The notes under the pieces are model-generated. The model did not search any database. It was not told the origin of the DNA and saw only the letters and a list, made by a program, of their open reading frames with translations. Made by a program: the position numbers and the translations under genes. This document shows positions 32,516 to 47,061 of a stretch of 64,000 nucleotides of DNA, one piece after another. The stretch's first letter is position 1, and each line of letters opens with the position of its first letter. Origin of the DNA: Brevipalpus yothersi (lineage: Eukaryota > Arthropoda > Arachnida > Trombidiformes > Tenuipalpidae); the NCBI GenBank assembly GCA_003956705.1, contig QZCP01000196.1:1-64000 (forward strand), in the 5' to 3' direction.

Positions 32516-35245
32516 TCAAACTCCCTTGAAAGTCCTCCTCTTGCTCCCTTTGCCCTTCTCTTCAGCAAGTCTTCCAGCAATGCTCATGTCTACGAGATTC
32601 TCTTCCTTCAACCACCCAATTCAAGTATTCCTTCAGCCAATAGTGAGCTAGTATAGGGTTCAATCTTCATTCACTATTTTTTCCTTCCCTTGCCTGCTTA
32701 CTGGCTTTCCTTATCGACTTATAGATCCACATACAGATCACTTTCCTTCTCTCTTTCTTTCTTCCCTCTTTTTTCCGTTTTCTTTTGGTCTCATCTCATT
32801 CCTTGATTAATTAATCAAAACTGGACTAAAATTTTTTCATCAACTTCTAGCCCAGAATACCTAGCAGCATGAATTATTAAACAAACTTAGTTTAGCTCTC
32901 TGCTGGAATTTCCGCGAGGATAAGGATTATCAGTTTCTTATACCTCAGTTCAAGTCAACCGGAAATCGAAGTGGCTTTATCCTTTCCTCTTTTTTTAGTT
33001 TCGAATATTTTCTAAAAATCTGAATATTTGTTTCGACTTTTAGAAAAATACATTCATTGTCATAAAAGTACTCGAAATAACCTAGCATTGAAGCCCATAA
33101 GGAGTTGATTTTTTTAGAAACTTGAAGTCAGTTTGTCCCCAACTCGAGACATTTTTGTGGTGGCTATCTTCAGGTGACTACTTTCAAGAGCATTGACCGG
33201 ATATATAACATGATTGCTATAAAAACGTTCATTTAGCTAATATAGTTTGAAGTAAACGCTCTCTACTGGAGTGTCCCTTGTTAACACATAGTCAAATGGC
33301 GTGTTCTCGCTGGCATCAAGCTTGCGACTTATTCATGAGCCATTTATTTCTGATAACCCCTTTAATAATTAATAAATTAAACTCAATTAAAGCCCTATCT
33401 GCTTGAATATTTTCAATGCTTTTTTGCAGCAATTGTTAAGGTATTTGTTTTATTCATCGATAGACAGAAATCAATCAAGAATGGCTGTAAAAGTGTGGGA
33501 TTATCTGTTAGAGGAAGAGAACGAAGATAAAGAAAATTTGATATAAAGGAAGCTGATTCCTCTGACAGAGTCTTCGAAGCAAGAAGAGAAGAAGGTGAAA
33601 TCTTCCTTTCAAACTGATGTCCAGATTTTTTCTCCTTCCAGCTACCATGCCTTCATATTGAAAAGCAAATATGGAAGGCTCTTGATCATTGTCAATATCA
33701 AGTGTCTTGTTGAGGATGTAATTTATTAACGGTCATCATGTTGTCAATCGTTGTGAAGCCTAAAAGACAGCACAAAACCATGAAACGGAGAGAAAAAGTG
33801 TAAGACACCATGAGAGGGAAAAAAGTGATTGAACAAGACACATCTCCAGTTTTTCTCGGTAACTGGCCCTAGGAAGCTTGATTTTTTGTAACCTGTCCAT
33901 AACCAGCGCTCGTTGAATAATTAATGCTTCACAAAGAACGGACATAGCTCTGGGAGACTATGGAATTGGAAAAAAAAGCTCGACTCAAGCGATTCATATT
34001 AGAATATCGAGCCATTCGAGAGTCTCTTGTATACTTTAGGCTCATAAAGCTAAAAAGTTCTGATACAGATCTTGTGATTGTGGTGTGGAAACTGGCCAAA
34101 AAGAAACTCTTTGCTGATGAATCTAATGCTGGATATCAAAGGTGTTTTGCAAAGTAATTTTCTCCTCTTGTTGCTTTCTATTTTATTACCTCATCTGATT
34201 ATCTAGAGCCTACAGAATATGGAGCTGAATCTTTCAGCCCCCTTTAGCTGAGAATAAATTGAATCACATTTCAGAAAGAAGAGTTACTCTGCTCCTGCTC
34301 GGAATACTGAACTAATTTCAGTGAACTATCATTATTCTCCTCTATCCTACATGCTCTCTTTGCTATCATCACTACCATCGATCCTCACATTTTCTTCTAC
34401 TTTCTCTCTTATTATGGAATCGTTTTCCTTTTCGATTCTTTTCTTTCTCTTTTTCCTCTCCTTCCTCTCCTTCCTCTTTCTCTTCCTTCATGATCAGCAG
34501 AGTTGAAATAGAATAGAAGATTTCTGCTTGTCCTCTCACTGTCAGGTCCAAAAAGATTAGCTTATAGGTTTAATACTCCTTTTCATCCTTCTCTCTTTTT
34601 CTCTCTTAGAATTGGGTTACAAATGATTCATCAATAATGAAGAAACCATCAAAATATAAGTGAAAGTAATTTGATCTATGATTCCATCTACTAGTTCACC
34701 AACCCACTGGCATCCTATTGTCTTACTTGTGTCCACTATTCACGCGATGTCCACTCTCAAAGTCCGTTGATGGCAAGACAAATCGCTCTCCTGTATCTTG
34801 ACTAATTATCAAATGATCCCATGTCTGAAATGTTCACCGAGAAGGAGGCAAGAGGCAAGTATAGGATTTGAGGAGTGAAACTGCAAACGGTAAAATCTCA
34901 CATTAATGACCATTGGTCAGTGATAAGAGAGAAAGAGAGCTAGAAGAAAGAGGGATCGGAAGGTTCACTGGAAAGAAACGTCCAAAAGAATATAAGAGCA
35001 TCAAGAAAACTCGATCAGACATTAAGAGTGATACTTGGGGCTAATCGAACGAGCTATTGGCCATTCTTCTTGTTTCCGCTTTGTTTTGCCATGACATTGG
35101 TTCAGTGAATGACGAGGAGCGAAGAGGCCTAGATTTACAAATGATGATTAACAAAATTTAGCCACCAAATGGACAAGAGAAGGCCATTTATGTTGTTTAC
35201 TCATTACAATACACTTCACTCGATCTCATTCAACATCTTTCTATC

Positions 35246-35251
<6 letters not shown>

Positions 35252-35313
<62 letters not shown>
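35252..35313. repeat. (TC)n microsatellite
   Basis: Uninterrupted TC run of about 31 units. Confidence 0.95.
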
Positions 35314-35317
<4 letters not shown>

Positions 35318-38300
35318 TGAAGCATTTCTTTCACATTCTGATCTCTACAAATGAGCTACATGATGACCTTTACGATACTTTTGTTTATCTCTTGAATCTA
35401 GCGTTTCATGAGAAGTGGGAAGAAGGAGGAAACATTTTGAGCCAAAAATGCTCTCATTCTTTTGTGGAAATAATTCGAGTGAATATCTAGCGATAGATAT
35501 GCCCAGGGAATGCGGCTCATACTCAGCACCCTCAGTATTTGAAAAGCTTGAGATGAATGTACGAAACACAGCCACATGAGGCTCACTCCTCTGGAACGAT
35601 AGACAAGCGTAGTTCTGTTCTCGTAGAGACTGAAAAGAGAGAGAATATCGTGCAAGAATCCCTCGAGATGAAGCTCACATGCCTAACTCATCATCGACAA
35701 TCATCATGAAAGTGCATCACCAAAGTAGATTACAATCGGCAAGTTGACTCTTGAGGTGCAACCAGTTATGGAAAACAAGCCTTCGCCTGAGCCACCCTTA
35801 TTCTTGTGCCATTCATTCCCATGTCCATTACCGCCCATCCAAACTCCGAGGGACCCATCCGATGAATCACAGGGGAACTTGCATCCTCTTCCGAAGGCCT
35901 CATCTTACCTCCCACATTCTTTTTCTCCTACTTCGGACCGTCACAATTCACACACCGTCATAGGCGTTCATCAGAGACATGATGCCAATGTATATACTGT
36001 TGAGAGAATATCATGGAAAATTTACCATTTCAAGTAGTATTTTATCAGCTCTAGGGTACCATACAATTTGTTTGAATACTGATCGTAATGTAATTTTAAC
36101 CTCCTCTAACAGTAAATTCAAACTTTTTTTAAACAATCTTGATGACTTTTCCTCTGGGATCACTACCGTCATGCTACCGGGGCTGGACTGTTCAAAAGTT
36201 TAATTTACAACATCGCTTGTGGTCTTACACTAATGTACCAAAATTAGACCATAAAGAGTACTCAAAATTCTCATTGAAAAAGAAAAGTATTGCCTTGTTT
36301 GTATTTCCTGGGCAATATTCGACTTGCTTACAATCCAAGGTGATGAGCCATTATGCTCTCTCTCTCTTTCTTTCTTTCTTTCTTTTCTTTTCCTCTCTTT
36401 CTCTTTCTCTCTCTTCTTGGCGAGAAAAGGAAATATGAAACAATCTCATGAATACTTCATCAAGCTATGCATTCTCATTTACAAGACCATAGCCTAGCTC
36501 TTTCTCTCTTCCCGCATACATTGCAATGAGTGCTACCATAGTCTCCAATGACTACATACTTCTACAACCTGATATACTTTTGCTAGATTTACTTTGCCTG
36601 CTTTAATATAAACCACTTTCTCTGATGATAGAACAAATAAAGAACCCCGAAAAGTTTCGGTGTCAGAAAGTGAAGGGTTATTCTTTTTCATTGGCTTGTT
36701 GACTTTCTCACTAACTGTATTCCCTCTCACTTAAAACTAACTAGTCAAATAGCTTCAACCTGAATAAAACTTCATTGCAAAAGCTTGATACCAAGAAAAT
36801 TTGACTTCATAAAGTTCTTGATATTTTTATTGCCAACACATGATAACATGATGATGTCCGCAATCCAAACTATTTTTGGTAGAGCTATTCAGATTTTGTT
36901 ATAGCATAAAGTTTCCGATCTTGAATGAGTCTCTCACTTAGCTTATTTCGCAAATTCTCATGTAAAAATCATGACATAGACACGAAGTGGCGATACTAAA
37001 CTGTCATAGAATTGGTGCCAAGGCAATGAATGAGTGAAGACAATTAAATTAATGGCAAACGAGTCAAATGTAATCATAATCCACAATCGATTGGTGACAT
37101 TCACATCATCGAGGGACAGTACACGAAGGCCAGAGAGCAAAACAAACGATCCATAAGAGAACAAGTTTGCATGATTCAAGCGATCATCAACCACCTTTTC
37201 TATTTTCCATATACTTTGAAATAGAAAAGTGGGTGGCGAGCCGAGAAAGAGAGCAGCTGATACTTTTATTCTAGGAGATATCATCAAGAGATGAGCAGCT
37301 AGCGGAGAAGAGAGAGAGAGAGAGAGATCACAAAAGTTAGAGGAGCATCATTTGATTCTAATGGAGCTTCTCCTCTTCCAGTAATAATGATGTTGTGCTC
37401 AACTGTTTGACCAAGTGAAAGGCATGAATGGGAGCACATTATCGTTGCAAAGTCATTCTCAATCGAGTGAGATCAGCACCTATGACCACGAGAGGGAAAA
37501 AGATGAATCGCCGAAAAAATGAAGTGCCTCAGGACATCTGTGGCCAAGAGAGAAAGAGAGTGGATGAGCGAGAGAGCGAGAGAGCGAGAGGTAAAACACA
37601 GGTCAGGAGAGATGAGACCAAATCGAAACGAATCAAGCTTCGGGCTAAACACTCAGATCAGATCAGGTCAGACATAGGAGTTCATGTTGGATCAAGTTTC
37701 AGGCACATAGCAGCTGATCGGAACTTTAGGCCTTTGTGAATGAGCAATTTTCAAACATCCAGGAACCAGCTTTTTTCTTCCCTTATCACACTCAATAAAA
37801 ATTCATAGAGCATGGAATTCTAATTTGCTTTTAGCATTTTGCCTCACTATGTTCAACTAGTGTCAAACCAATAGTCAAAGATAATTACGGGCCCAACTCT
37901 CATTGTTACGGCAATAAATGATCAGTCAACATAAACTCTCTTTGTTTTGTATTCATAGGGTTAGATATACGATCTCTTTCTTTCTCTCTCTCCCTCCCTT
38001 TCTACTCTCATGATGTTGCTCAACACTGGAGGCTAAGTGGGTCGCTTCATTGACAATGGTAGCTAGGAACATACTAAGGCCGGGTATCGATTTTGGTCTC
38101 GAGAGCAGAGGCCATGATCACACTCATTCATCTTTTGGAGCCACAAGTTGCTTTGGTGGGCCTGTACATCATTGAAAATACTATCGTACTCTTCGCAAGG
38201 ATTATCAACTGATCATCTAAATACAGTTCCCTCGCGAGAAGGTGATGGAGACAAGATTGAGGTAGCTCATAGTTCCACATGTTACATCCTGGAAGACAAA

Positions 38301-39410
38301 TTCTCTTCGCTTGAATGCTTATTCTTTCACTGATCCATCCACTAGAGACAGAACAGATATCATCCATCATCTGAATCCACTTGTCGAATGCTAAAAGAAA
38401 TACTTTCAAAAGCTCTTCTCCTCTCTACCCCTGCTTGAGGTCTGATGAAACACACTCTAATCCATTTTTCTCATGAAAAACCTATATTAAGATTCGGAAA
38501 ATATTCTAAATCAATTGAGTTACCAAACCAAATAGGAAATATTCTCTCGAATCATAAGTTTCTGGATCGAAAAGCATTAGTAGAGCAAAAAGTAGGAAAA
38601 ATAATAGATAAATGCTACTGCTCTATCTAGGGGACTCATAGAACACTATACTTTGGGCAATGTATCTTGCATCTCTATTCAATTCCTCGATTCGAAAAGC
38701 TTTCAAAAAGTATTCCCGGGAGAACTCTCGGAGAAAAATTTCGTATCGTGTAAAGTGCTGCTCTCTCTTGACATGCAATCGAAAGAAAGATGATGGAACT
38801 TATTCATCTTGCGCATCTTCATCTTCATCTTTTCCTAAGAGTGTCCCCATTATGGATCAGAACCAAGTTCTAACGTTAGAGAGGTGAATTTTGAGGAAAC
38901 TAACCATAAAAAACAGCTCATAAACAAATGCACTACAGCGAAAACTCCGATAATAAAAACCCCTCAAAATAGAAAGAAACGAAACACCTAGGAGAAGGGG
39001 GTGAAAAGCACAGATTGATTAGGAACTTATTTCAAATTACACAAGGGGCATCATCAAAAGAGGGCCCAAAGCTTTTTCATTATGATAGTTTTCACTGTAG
39101 ATGGACTTGAATCATCGATAGAAATACCAGGAGTTCTACTATAGTGCACCAATATTGGTCCCGGAAGTTACTTTTCTTTTCCTTCAGTATTATTTTTTCT
39201 CGTTTTTTATCCAAAGTTTTCATGTATATCATTGACACAGAAAGTGCATTGAACCACTCAATCTACAGACGTCATTCGTGGAAGTAGGCTATTTTTTCCA
39301 TTCCATAGGGATGCTGAACAAGATGGCTCATTTTTAGGTCACTTATCCGCATCACAAAGTTGACCTATGGAGAACAATCAATCGGTGAGAAAAGTCCGAG
39401 AGAGAATAAG

Positions 39411-39419
39411 AAAGAAAAA

Positions 39420-39507
<88 letters not shown>
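39411..39507. repeat. Compound (AAAG)n(GA)n microsatellite
   Basis: About nine AAAG units pass directly into about 27 GA units, the same order and strand as at 29009-29097. Confidence 0.94.
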
Positions 39508-39508
<1 letters not shown>

Positions 39509-42500
39509 CATATCGATTGAGTTAATGTCAAAGTTTCAAAGAAATGAGAAGCTCTTTTGTGCATGTATATTTTATAGGAGAAAGAGGAAAAAAAGCTAGA
39601 TAATAAGTTCAATGTATGGATGGAGCCAAGAAATTAGCCGACGAAAATAAAATTTCTTTTTTCAAAAATTACAAGTGCCAACATTTTCTCTTAGCTCAGC
39701 TAGAAGGGACGAAGAATGTGATTGATTATAAAAAATTTCATATGATCAGCATCGATAAAATTTTTTCTTAAATTAATTGTTCATTTCTTTTCTTAGATTC
39801 CACCATGACCTGATGGTGATCAGTAGGCTATTCAAGCAAGGAGTCCGTTTTTTTTGTCACGTTCAACTTGTATCGCTGGAGTTGAGGACTGAATAAGACG
39901 AAACAAGCAATTGAATCTTGTGTCCCAGTTTATCACAGTATTCCTAGAATAGCATTTTCCAGCATCTCTCTGTACACAGCATCCTCATCTTTCTTCTTTT
40001 CATCTGTGAGAGAGAGAGAGAGGAAAAGAAGAATCGATTCTTTCTTCCAGGCAGTCTCTGATTGTTCGCTTCACTCGGTTTTGACTGTTCGCTTGGCTCA
40101 TTACGAGGCAGGAGTGCAACGTTTGTGGAAGTAGAAGTGAATCGAAGACCTAAGGAGCACAAACACATACACACATACACACAGGCGCGATCATCCAACA
40201 GCCATCGAGTCGATGTCTGTAGATGTGATGTGATGTTCCTCTTTCGACTGTTTTACACACATGCAGAAGACCACACATCACAAAATATTCGTAGCGCAAT
40301 CTAGAGCAAAATAGTAGTAGAATTTATAGTGATAAGGAGAGGAAGAGAAAGAAAAGAAGAGTGCTTGCAATGCTTCCTGATTTCGCTCAAAAGTATTCTA
40401 CTCAACCAAAAATGTCCGGTGGCTATTTGTTCAGTTCAAGGTAGATGAGAGTGCTCAAATATATTTCTTTCATGTTTTCTCGATTCCAAGGTTCTTCTTT
40501 GATGCCAAATTATCATTCCAATAGCTGTGTAACCGATTGGAATCTACCTATTATTTACATGCTTCCAATCGAGCAATCATCATCACTCATCTTTCAGCAT
40601 CGTTGAAGCTTTTACTTCCATGTGTGATATTTTGGTTAATATGCTAGAGAATTGACCACATCTTTCTTCTCTTCCCATGATTGTATATATTATTTGCCGA
40701 TAATGTTCCATATTATATTCACTTTGAATTTGTAACATTCATCGAGTGACCCCATTGTTTGATCCAATTTTTTCGGGAACACTTTATTTCAATCTACTAA
40801 GCCATCAATTCTACATGGTTAACAGTACGTGTTCCAAAATGACCACAAAAAGATAACTTACTCAATTTTGTTACTTCTGATTGTGCTGAAGGGTCCATCG
40901 AAATTGCAAATCTGGTGCAAAAAGAGGAATCTTCTTCATCCCCTCATCCTCTTTCCTCCTCTTCTTGTTCTTGCTCATCAGCATCAATGGACATGAACCA
41001 TTGGAGCGTCTGGGATTGGACCAAATTCATCTGCTGTAATCGGTAAGAGTTCCTGATTAGATTTAATTTCATATCAGTGCCACCATTTTCACGGGTCAAA
41101 ATTTGCATTCATTTATTGATGATGATCATCGAGAACAGATAAGCGGATAAATATGCTAACTGAAATGACAATATAGTAACATGAATAATTTATTTATTCC
41201 TTTGGTCAAGCTGCTGTAGCAAGTACTGTTATGAATTGAATTTTTCTTCCATCGATCGAAAATGATTTGGCTATGAATCTCATAAAAAAAATTCCATGTG
41301 ATATATGCGTACATGAGGACAAGAGCTGAGATTACTTACCATCACTACATCCATTGGAGTGTAACACATTTGTTGACAAGCTCAATGAGATTGATAAGAT
41401 AACATCTGATTAAGCCGATGAAACGCAAAGATGTCAGCTCCTTGTCAGAAGAAAATGAGGGAGTTGACTTATCGTATTTTTTATCCCTCTCAATTAAGTA
41501 AAACCAACAAAATCAACCGAGAATGCATAATATACGCAAAATTTACACAGAATAGAGATGAGAATAATCACATGAATGCTAGCGATTAGAATGATGGTGA
41601 GCTCAGAATGAGGTAAAGTGGAGGGGAAATACATGTAATATGGATGAATTATACAGAGTGAAAGAGCTTCCAAGAAGATTCAGGCTACATGCATGGTGTG
41701 AATATACCAAGTCCAGAAGCAGTCACCCACACACACATACACACAAATTTGCTCTAAAAAAATCTCTGGGAAACCAGGTTTATCCTCAAGGCATTCAAGC
41801 GATTAAAGTTTTTTAGCTCAACCAACAATCAACAGCTATGAAACTTTTTTTTATCAACCAATTATCTAGTGATGAAAATGAAAAGAATTTAACCAGATAA
41901 GCAACTTATGATCCACAATCTTTTCATTGGTTTCCCTCCTCTGATCATACAATGTAAGTGGGGTACAGAACAGCACCAATGAGCCCAATTAAACGGTACA
42001 TGGGCCACTCCTTGGAGAAAAATGGTGGAAATTGATTTTTAGGAAGAAGAAGCATAGATTTCAGCATCCAACAACCCTTCATTGATTGAATAATGAGAAG
42101 CGCTACATTATGATGGTTGAAAAGATTCTATTTGAGAAAAAATGAATCTGATTTCGAGAGATTGTTTCATGAAACATAAAACTACCTTCAACATTGCTAT
42201 TAAACAACAAATCAAATTCATTAATCAGAGCTATCAGTCGCTACTCTTCAGAAAAATTCTGGGGCTCCATCCATGAATTTTCTCGTTTATCTCTAACACA
42301 CATGACAATAATAAAACTCTCTCCCTCTCTTTTTCTCTCTCAACCCCTATCATTTTTGTGTTCCATCTGAAGCCATTCGGCTCTAATCTTTCTGGTTTAG
42401 TAACCTCTAATTTATTAAGCAAATCAAGTCCATCAGATTGCTCGTGTTTCGTTTCATTCAAATTGCAATCGCTTGCTCACTTAAATGGCTCAACCCGCAA

Positions 42501-42644
42501 AACTCTACATCCTCATCATTGAGCCACTATTTCTTTAGCCTCAGCCTCTCTCTTCTCATCCATTCTCCAAGTTATGCCAACTTTTTCCATCATCATCATG
42601 CATGGTGATCATGTTGTTTTTTATCACTTTCTCCGCACTTTCTG

Positions 42645-42648
<4 letters not shown>

Positions 42649-42717
<69 letters not shown>
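42649..42717. repeat. (TC)n microsatellite
   Basis: TC run of about 34 units, the longest internal pure dinucleotide tract in the window. Confidence 0.95.
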
Positions 42718-42720
<3 letters not shown>

Positions 42721-44597
42721 GCATCCACCTTCACCAAGCCTTTTCTTGCAATGAGGTGCAACTCGAAAGCAATGAATGTTAAGAGGGTGGATAGAAGAGG
42801 AATAGAATGCGAGGAATTTTATTCACAATTCTTACTTACGAGATTGCTTTTCAAATGTCGACTTATGTATATCGTGCAGCTTGGAATTGGAATTGCCCAT
42901 CATGCACTTTGAGTTTGTAATCATTTATATTTGCTTCGAACTGCTCATCTCAGGCTCTGTTTCCAGTTGATTCCATAATATGTCTACTTTATCATTTCTA
43001 TCACAATTTCTACAATCGTCCAAGCCCTTTATATATACACAAAATGATGAATATTCATGAATACAATTAATCAAATAGACGATCGGCTGAAAAATAGTTA
43101 AGCTATTGAAAAAGGAATTTCACTCCTCCGCACACACGCGCATTTACGTTATTTCGATTTATTCATTCAATCACGATCATTTCTTTGCTATATTTACTGA
43201 AATTATATTTTTATTTTGCTTTTGTACCATCACCTTGTCAGATCAATGGTTCCAGCTCAGAGCTGATCTAGTGATGAAAATATTTGATCCATATTTTGGA
43301 GCTTTAGTCAAAAATTTGTCCATACAAATGCCTATTCTGAATGAGAAAAGATAAGGGATGAACCCTTGAAAATTCTTAAAATTGAGAACGTTATTCTGAT
43401 GATGCAATACTGCTACCTTTTGTCGGAAACTGTACAAAAGTATATCACCTAAGCAGAGAAACAGTAGAGAAGACACAGCATGACAATCAGTGAAGCGGAA
43501 TATTTTGTCCTCAATCTTGTTACACTGGCAAGTCAATATTTTGAACTGGATCCAAAAAAATGAGAGATGATGAAAACTTATCGTTCAATTGAATCATGCA
43601 AGCTGAAAGTTCACTTTCAAATCATGAAGTTTTGTCAATCAAATTTCAAATTTATCCCACTGTAGAGCAAGCTACCCAATTCAGCCAAGCGAATTGACCC
43701 CAGGACTGTGACTCTGATTCGGTAAAGTCAATATACATGTAATGATTGAGTTAACGAAAATTTATTTTATTCTGTTTTGTTTTCAAATCTAAGCCCACCT
43801 GAAAGTGAAAATTGCCCTCCATTCCAAGCTCATGAGATGTTTATTCCTTTTATTGATCAGATATATCTGGGTAACAACTAAGTTTTTACCTAGACTCAGC
43901 ATGATAGAATTGAGTAGGAGTTCTACTGTAATTCTTCTGCGGTGAGTAGATCTATTGCTTGGAAATTATGAGCAAATTTTTCAATCGTTTGGAGCTTTGA
44001 GATTCCCAGATATAAAATTCGATAATTTTCATGCCAAAATTGCCGACATAGCTAAGAAAAAAAGATAGATATCTCTCCCAGTTCAAATCAATTTAGAATT
44101 TCGTAAATTTTTCGCTTTTTATCATCTTTCAATTGAATGGGTATCAGTTCTTTTGAGATATACCACCGGAAAAAAACTCTTCAGCAACCATAATCAAATA
44201 TTTTCTTACAATTCTCCGATTCATGGTTGAATTTTCCCTCTAAAAGTGGAAAGTATGTAAGAAGAGACTTATCTGATGAAAAGAAAAGTCTTACAATGCG
44301 TTCAAGAGGTTTAAGATCCAGATTTCATCATGTCAATCCGATCAAATCTTGGCTCTAGTGTCTCTTTTAGAAGTACAGTGTACCAGTGGAAGTGTTCAAT
44401 AAGATTCATTGCATGGGATGAAGCTTAATCATATCAGTTATTGGAAAGTGAGACTGATAAATTTGTTCATTTCCATCGAAATGAAGAGTCATGGATCTTA
44501 CATTCACCATTATCCGAAGTTTCCCATAGCAATTGAGTAATCCCATCAAACGAGCCTTTCAAAAAAAATTTGTTCACAGAATCTATGGTAGAATGAG

Positions 44598-44629
<32 letters not shown>

Positions 44630-44653
44630 ATCTATCTATCTATCTATCTATCT
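44598..44653. repeat. Compound (TC)n(TATC)n microsatellite
   Basis: About 14 TC units followed by six to seven TATC units. A shorter GATA run lies at 7304-7327. Confidence 0.93.
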
Positions 44654-46375
44654 TCACCAAGGTATTTCGAGTTGCAACCATTAACCTATCCTACTTGATC
44701 CTCTTCTAGACTCGACTCCATTCTCTCAAGTGTTTGTTTAGGTGAGTTCGGTTAAGGATGCAGATCAAAATTTTGAGTAACAAAAATGAATCGAAATTTG
44801 AACGCCTGGGAGCCTGAATTGATTTGACCTGCTCAGTCTTTCAACAATTTTATCACTTCTATGAATAGCTTGATGAAATTCAGTGATGAAGATCGCTTAA
44901 AACAATTATCTACTCTACAGCAATTATCCACCTGATCATCATCCGGGAGTCAAGAAATTAAGTGCAAATAAAAACGATGTGCAGGTACATAAAAGTAGCA
45001 TCTTATTGAGCCGTTGTTGTTCTAATATTTAGTACAACAAAGTGTGAATATATATTCTCTCAATCTTTTAGCCAGAAGAAGGTAAATAAAAAGAAGAAAG
45101 AGAAGAAGAGGGGAAGGGGAAGGGGAAAAGGAAGTAACATCATGTGAAAAAAGGAAAGAGAGAAAGAAAGAGAGAGATCTTATGCTATCAAACACTAATT
45201 CCTTAGTACTGAATAGCCACTTGATTGGCCTCATCGTTGGGTTCTCATGATAGGAGAATCATTTCCTGCTTTCCAATTCATATTAGAGATTCAATTTTCC
45301 GAGGAATCTCGTAGTACTGACTCACTGATTTGATATTGATGTAAATTTCATGCCTACTCTTCTTCTTTGATGATTGAGTTGCGATATCGATTCCAATCAG
45401 AATGGCTACGTTTTGATAGACAATTTTCAATCCAAATCATTCTCTGAAGCAATCGATGGGTGGAATGGAGTGATGAGGATCAACATGAAGTGAGGATGAT
45501 GGCCTGGTGTGTGATGGAGGTAAAATGGAGATACTGAGAGTTTCCTACTGTTTATCTTAATCATTCAACCAGCATCATCCTGAATGTTGGAGAAGATCGG
45601 TTCAGATTGTGTTCACACAAAATCTGAAAGAAACAAGACATAAGCCCTCTCAGACTGACTGAGTGATAAACATGACTAGAGAAGGCCGATCAAGTCTGTC
45701 AGCCGATTCATGTCAAGACTGTGATTCATGATCAACAAATGATGATCGTACGATTTGATTTTCCAATTGACCAGTTTGTTTTACCAGAAAAATAAAAATT
45801 TTCAGCCCAAAAAAAGGCTGATCTGGACCTAACCAGGCCAACTCTTCCATCATCGATTTTTGTTTTTACTCATTTATTTTACATTTCAATTCACAATCTT
45901 CATGCATGTAGTTAACTTATCTGATATGGCTGTAGTCTTACTCATATCCGCTTCCTTATAAACATTTTTATGGGCTAGAAGCTGGAAGAGAGTGTGCATG
46001 TGTATGTGTTACGGGGTTGAAAAGAACAGTAATAAATCAACGACCAAGTAAAAAGAATCACAGAAATGGCAAAAATGATCTCTTAAAGGATGAGATTTAA
46101 ATTTTTTCTAATTTTTAGGCTTGATAAATTTAGATTTTATAAGAGTTTACAAATTCAAAAAATTTTACAGTTGTCCAAGTAGTGAAAGGGTTTTCGTTCC
46201 TCCAGCTATTGTGGAAAATTGGCCACATTTTGGGCAGGGAAAGTTGGTCCCTCTCATGACTGATCATAGAAAGGTCACCAGACCGCATCAGACCATGAAG
46301 TCATGCGAAAGCTTAGCCATCATTTGCCTACCGGAACCTTGCTACCTGAAAATCTCATAACTGATGAGGAGGCTG

Positions 46376-46379
<4 letters not shown>

Positions 46380-46415
<36 letters not shown>
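46380..46415. repeat. (GA)n microsatellite
   Basis: GA run of about 18 units. Confidence 0.93.
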
Positions 46416-46418
<3 letters not shown>

Positions 46419-47027
46419 AGGGCTGGAAAAGCGAAAGTGGCCCACACAGCATTGAGCGTACGTGTGTGAGAGTTGGGCTTCGTGGTGAAGTGGCTTCAAT
46501 GGTGAACTTACAATCGGCAATTCACATGAGTCAAGGCCATTCAGCCCATAATGATCTGTGAGAAGGAGCCTTTCATATGATGACTCTTGAAACGTCGAAA
46601 AGTGGACACTTTTTATGTGAAAAAGAGGAGGCTGAAAGAGAAAGATGGAAGTTTATCTGATCAGTTGATTGTTTGTCTGTATATTTATACATATAGATAT
46701 ATGAGTGAGAGAGAGAGATGAAGGAAAAAATCTTGAATTGTTCCGAGAAAAAAGATGGATGAAAGTGAGATGAGGTAGAGAAGAGAGAAAACAAAAGAAG
46801 GAAAACGAAAAATTCATTCCACGATGATGAATGATTGCGTGTGAATGTACTTGTGTATGTTGTCGTTTTTTCACAACCATCGAGTCTGTGTGAAACAAAA
46901 TTATTCTTGCAAGCAATTTGTGTGCTCCATTCAAATGACTTTGAGATGGATTTCATGGTGTCAATTGGAGAGCGATTGCAAAATATGAATCTTGAATCTG
47001 CATACAGGTATAGAATTTGTGGATGCT

Positions 47028-47061
<34 letters not shown>

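Noticed and set aside
32282..32656. 124-residue Ser-Leu-rich frame that looks like a secreted or membrane protein
   Set aside because: It is produced by two TC tracts; the non-repeat ends resemble nothing known.
35744..36037. 97-residue Pro-rich frame
   Set aside because: No recognisable domain, no splice signals at its borders, and a second frame overlaps it on the same strand.
36001..39400. Search for a hidden gene in the AT-rich part of the desert
   Set aside because: Several frames of 60-110 residues exist, but none has conserved motifs or pairs of compatible splice sites.
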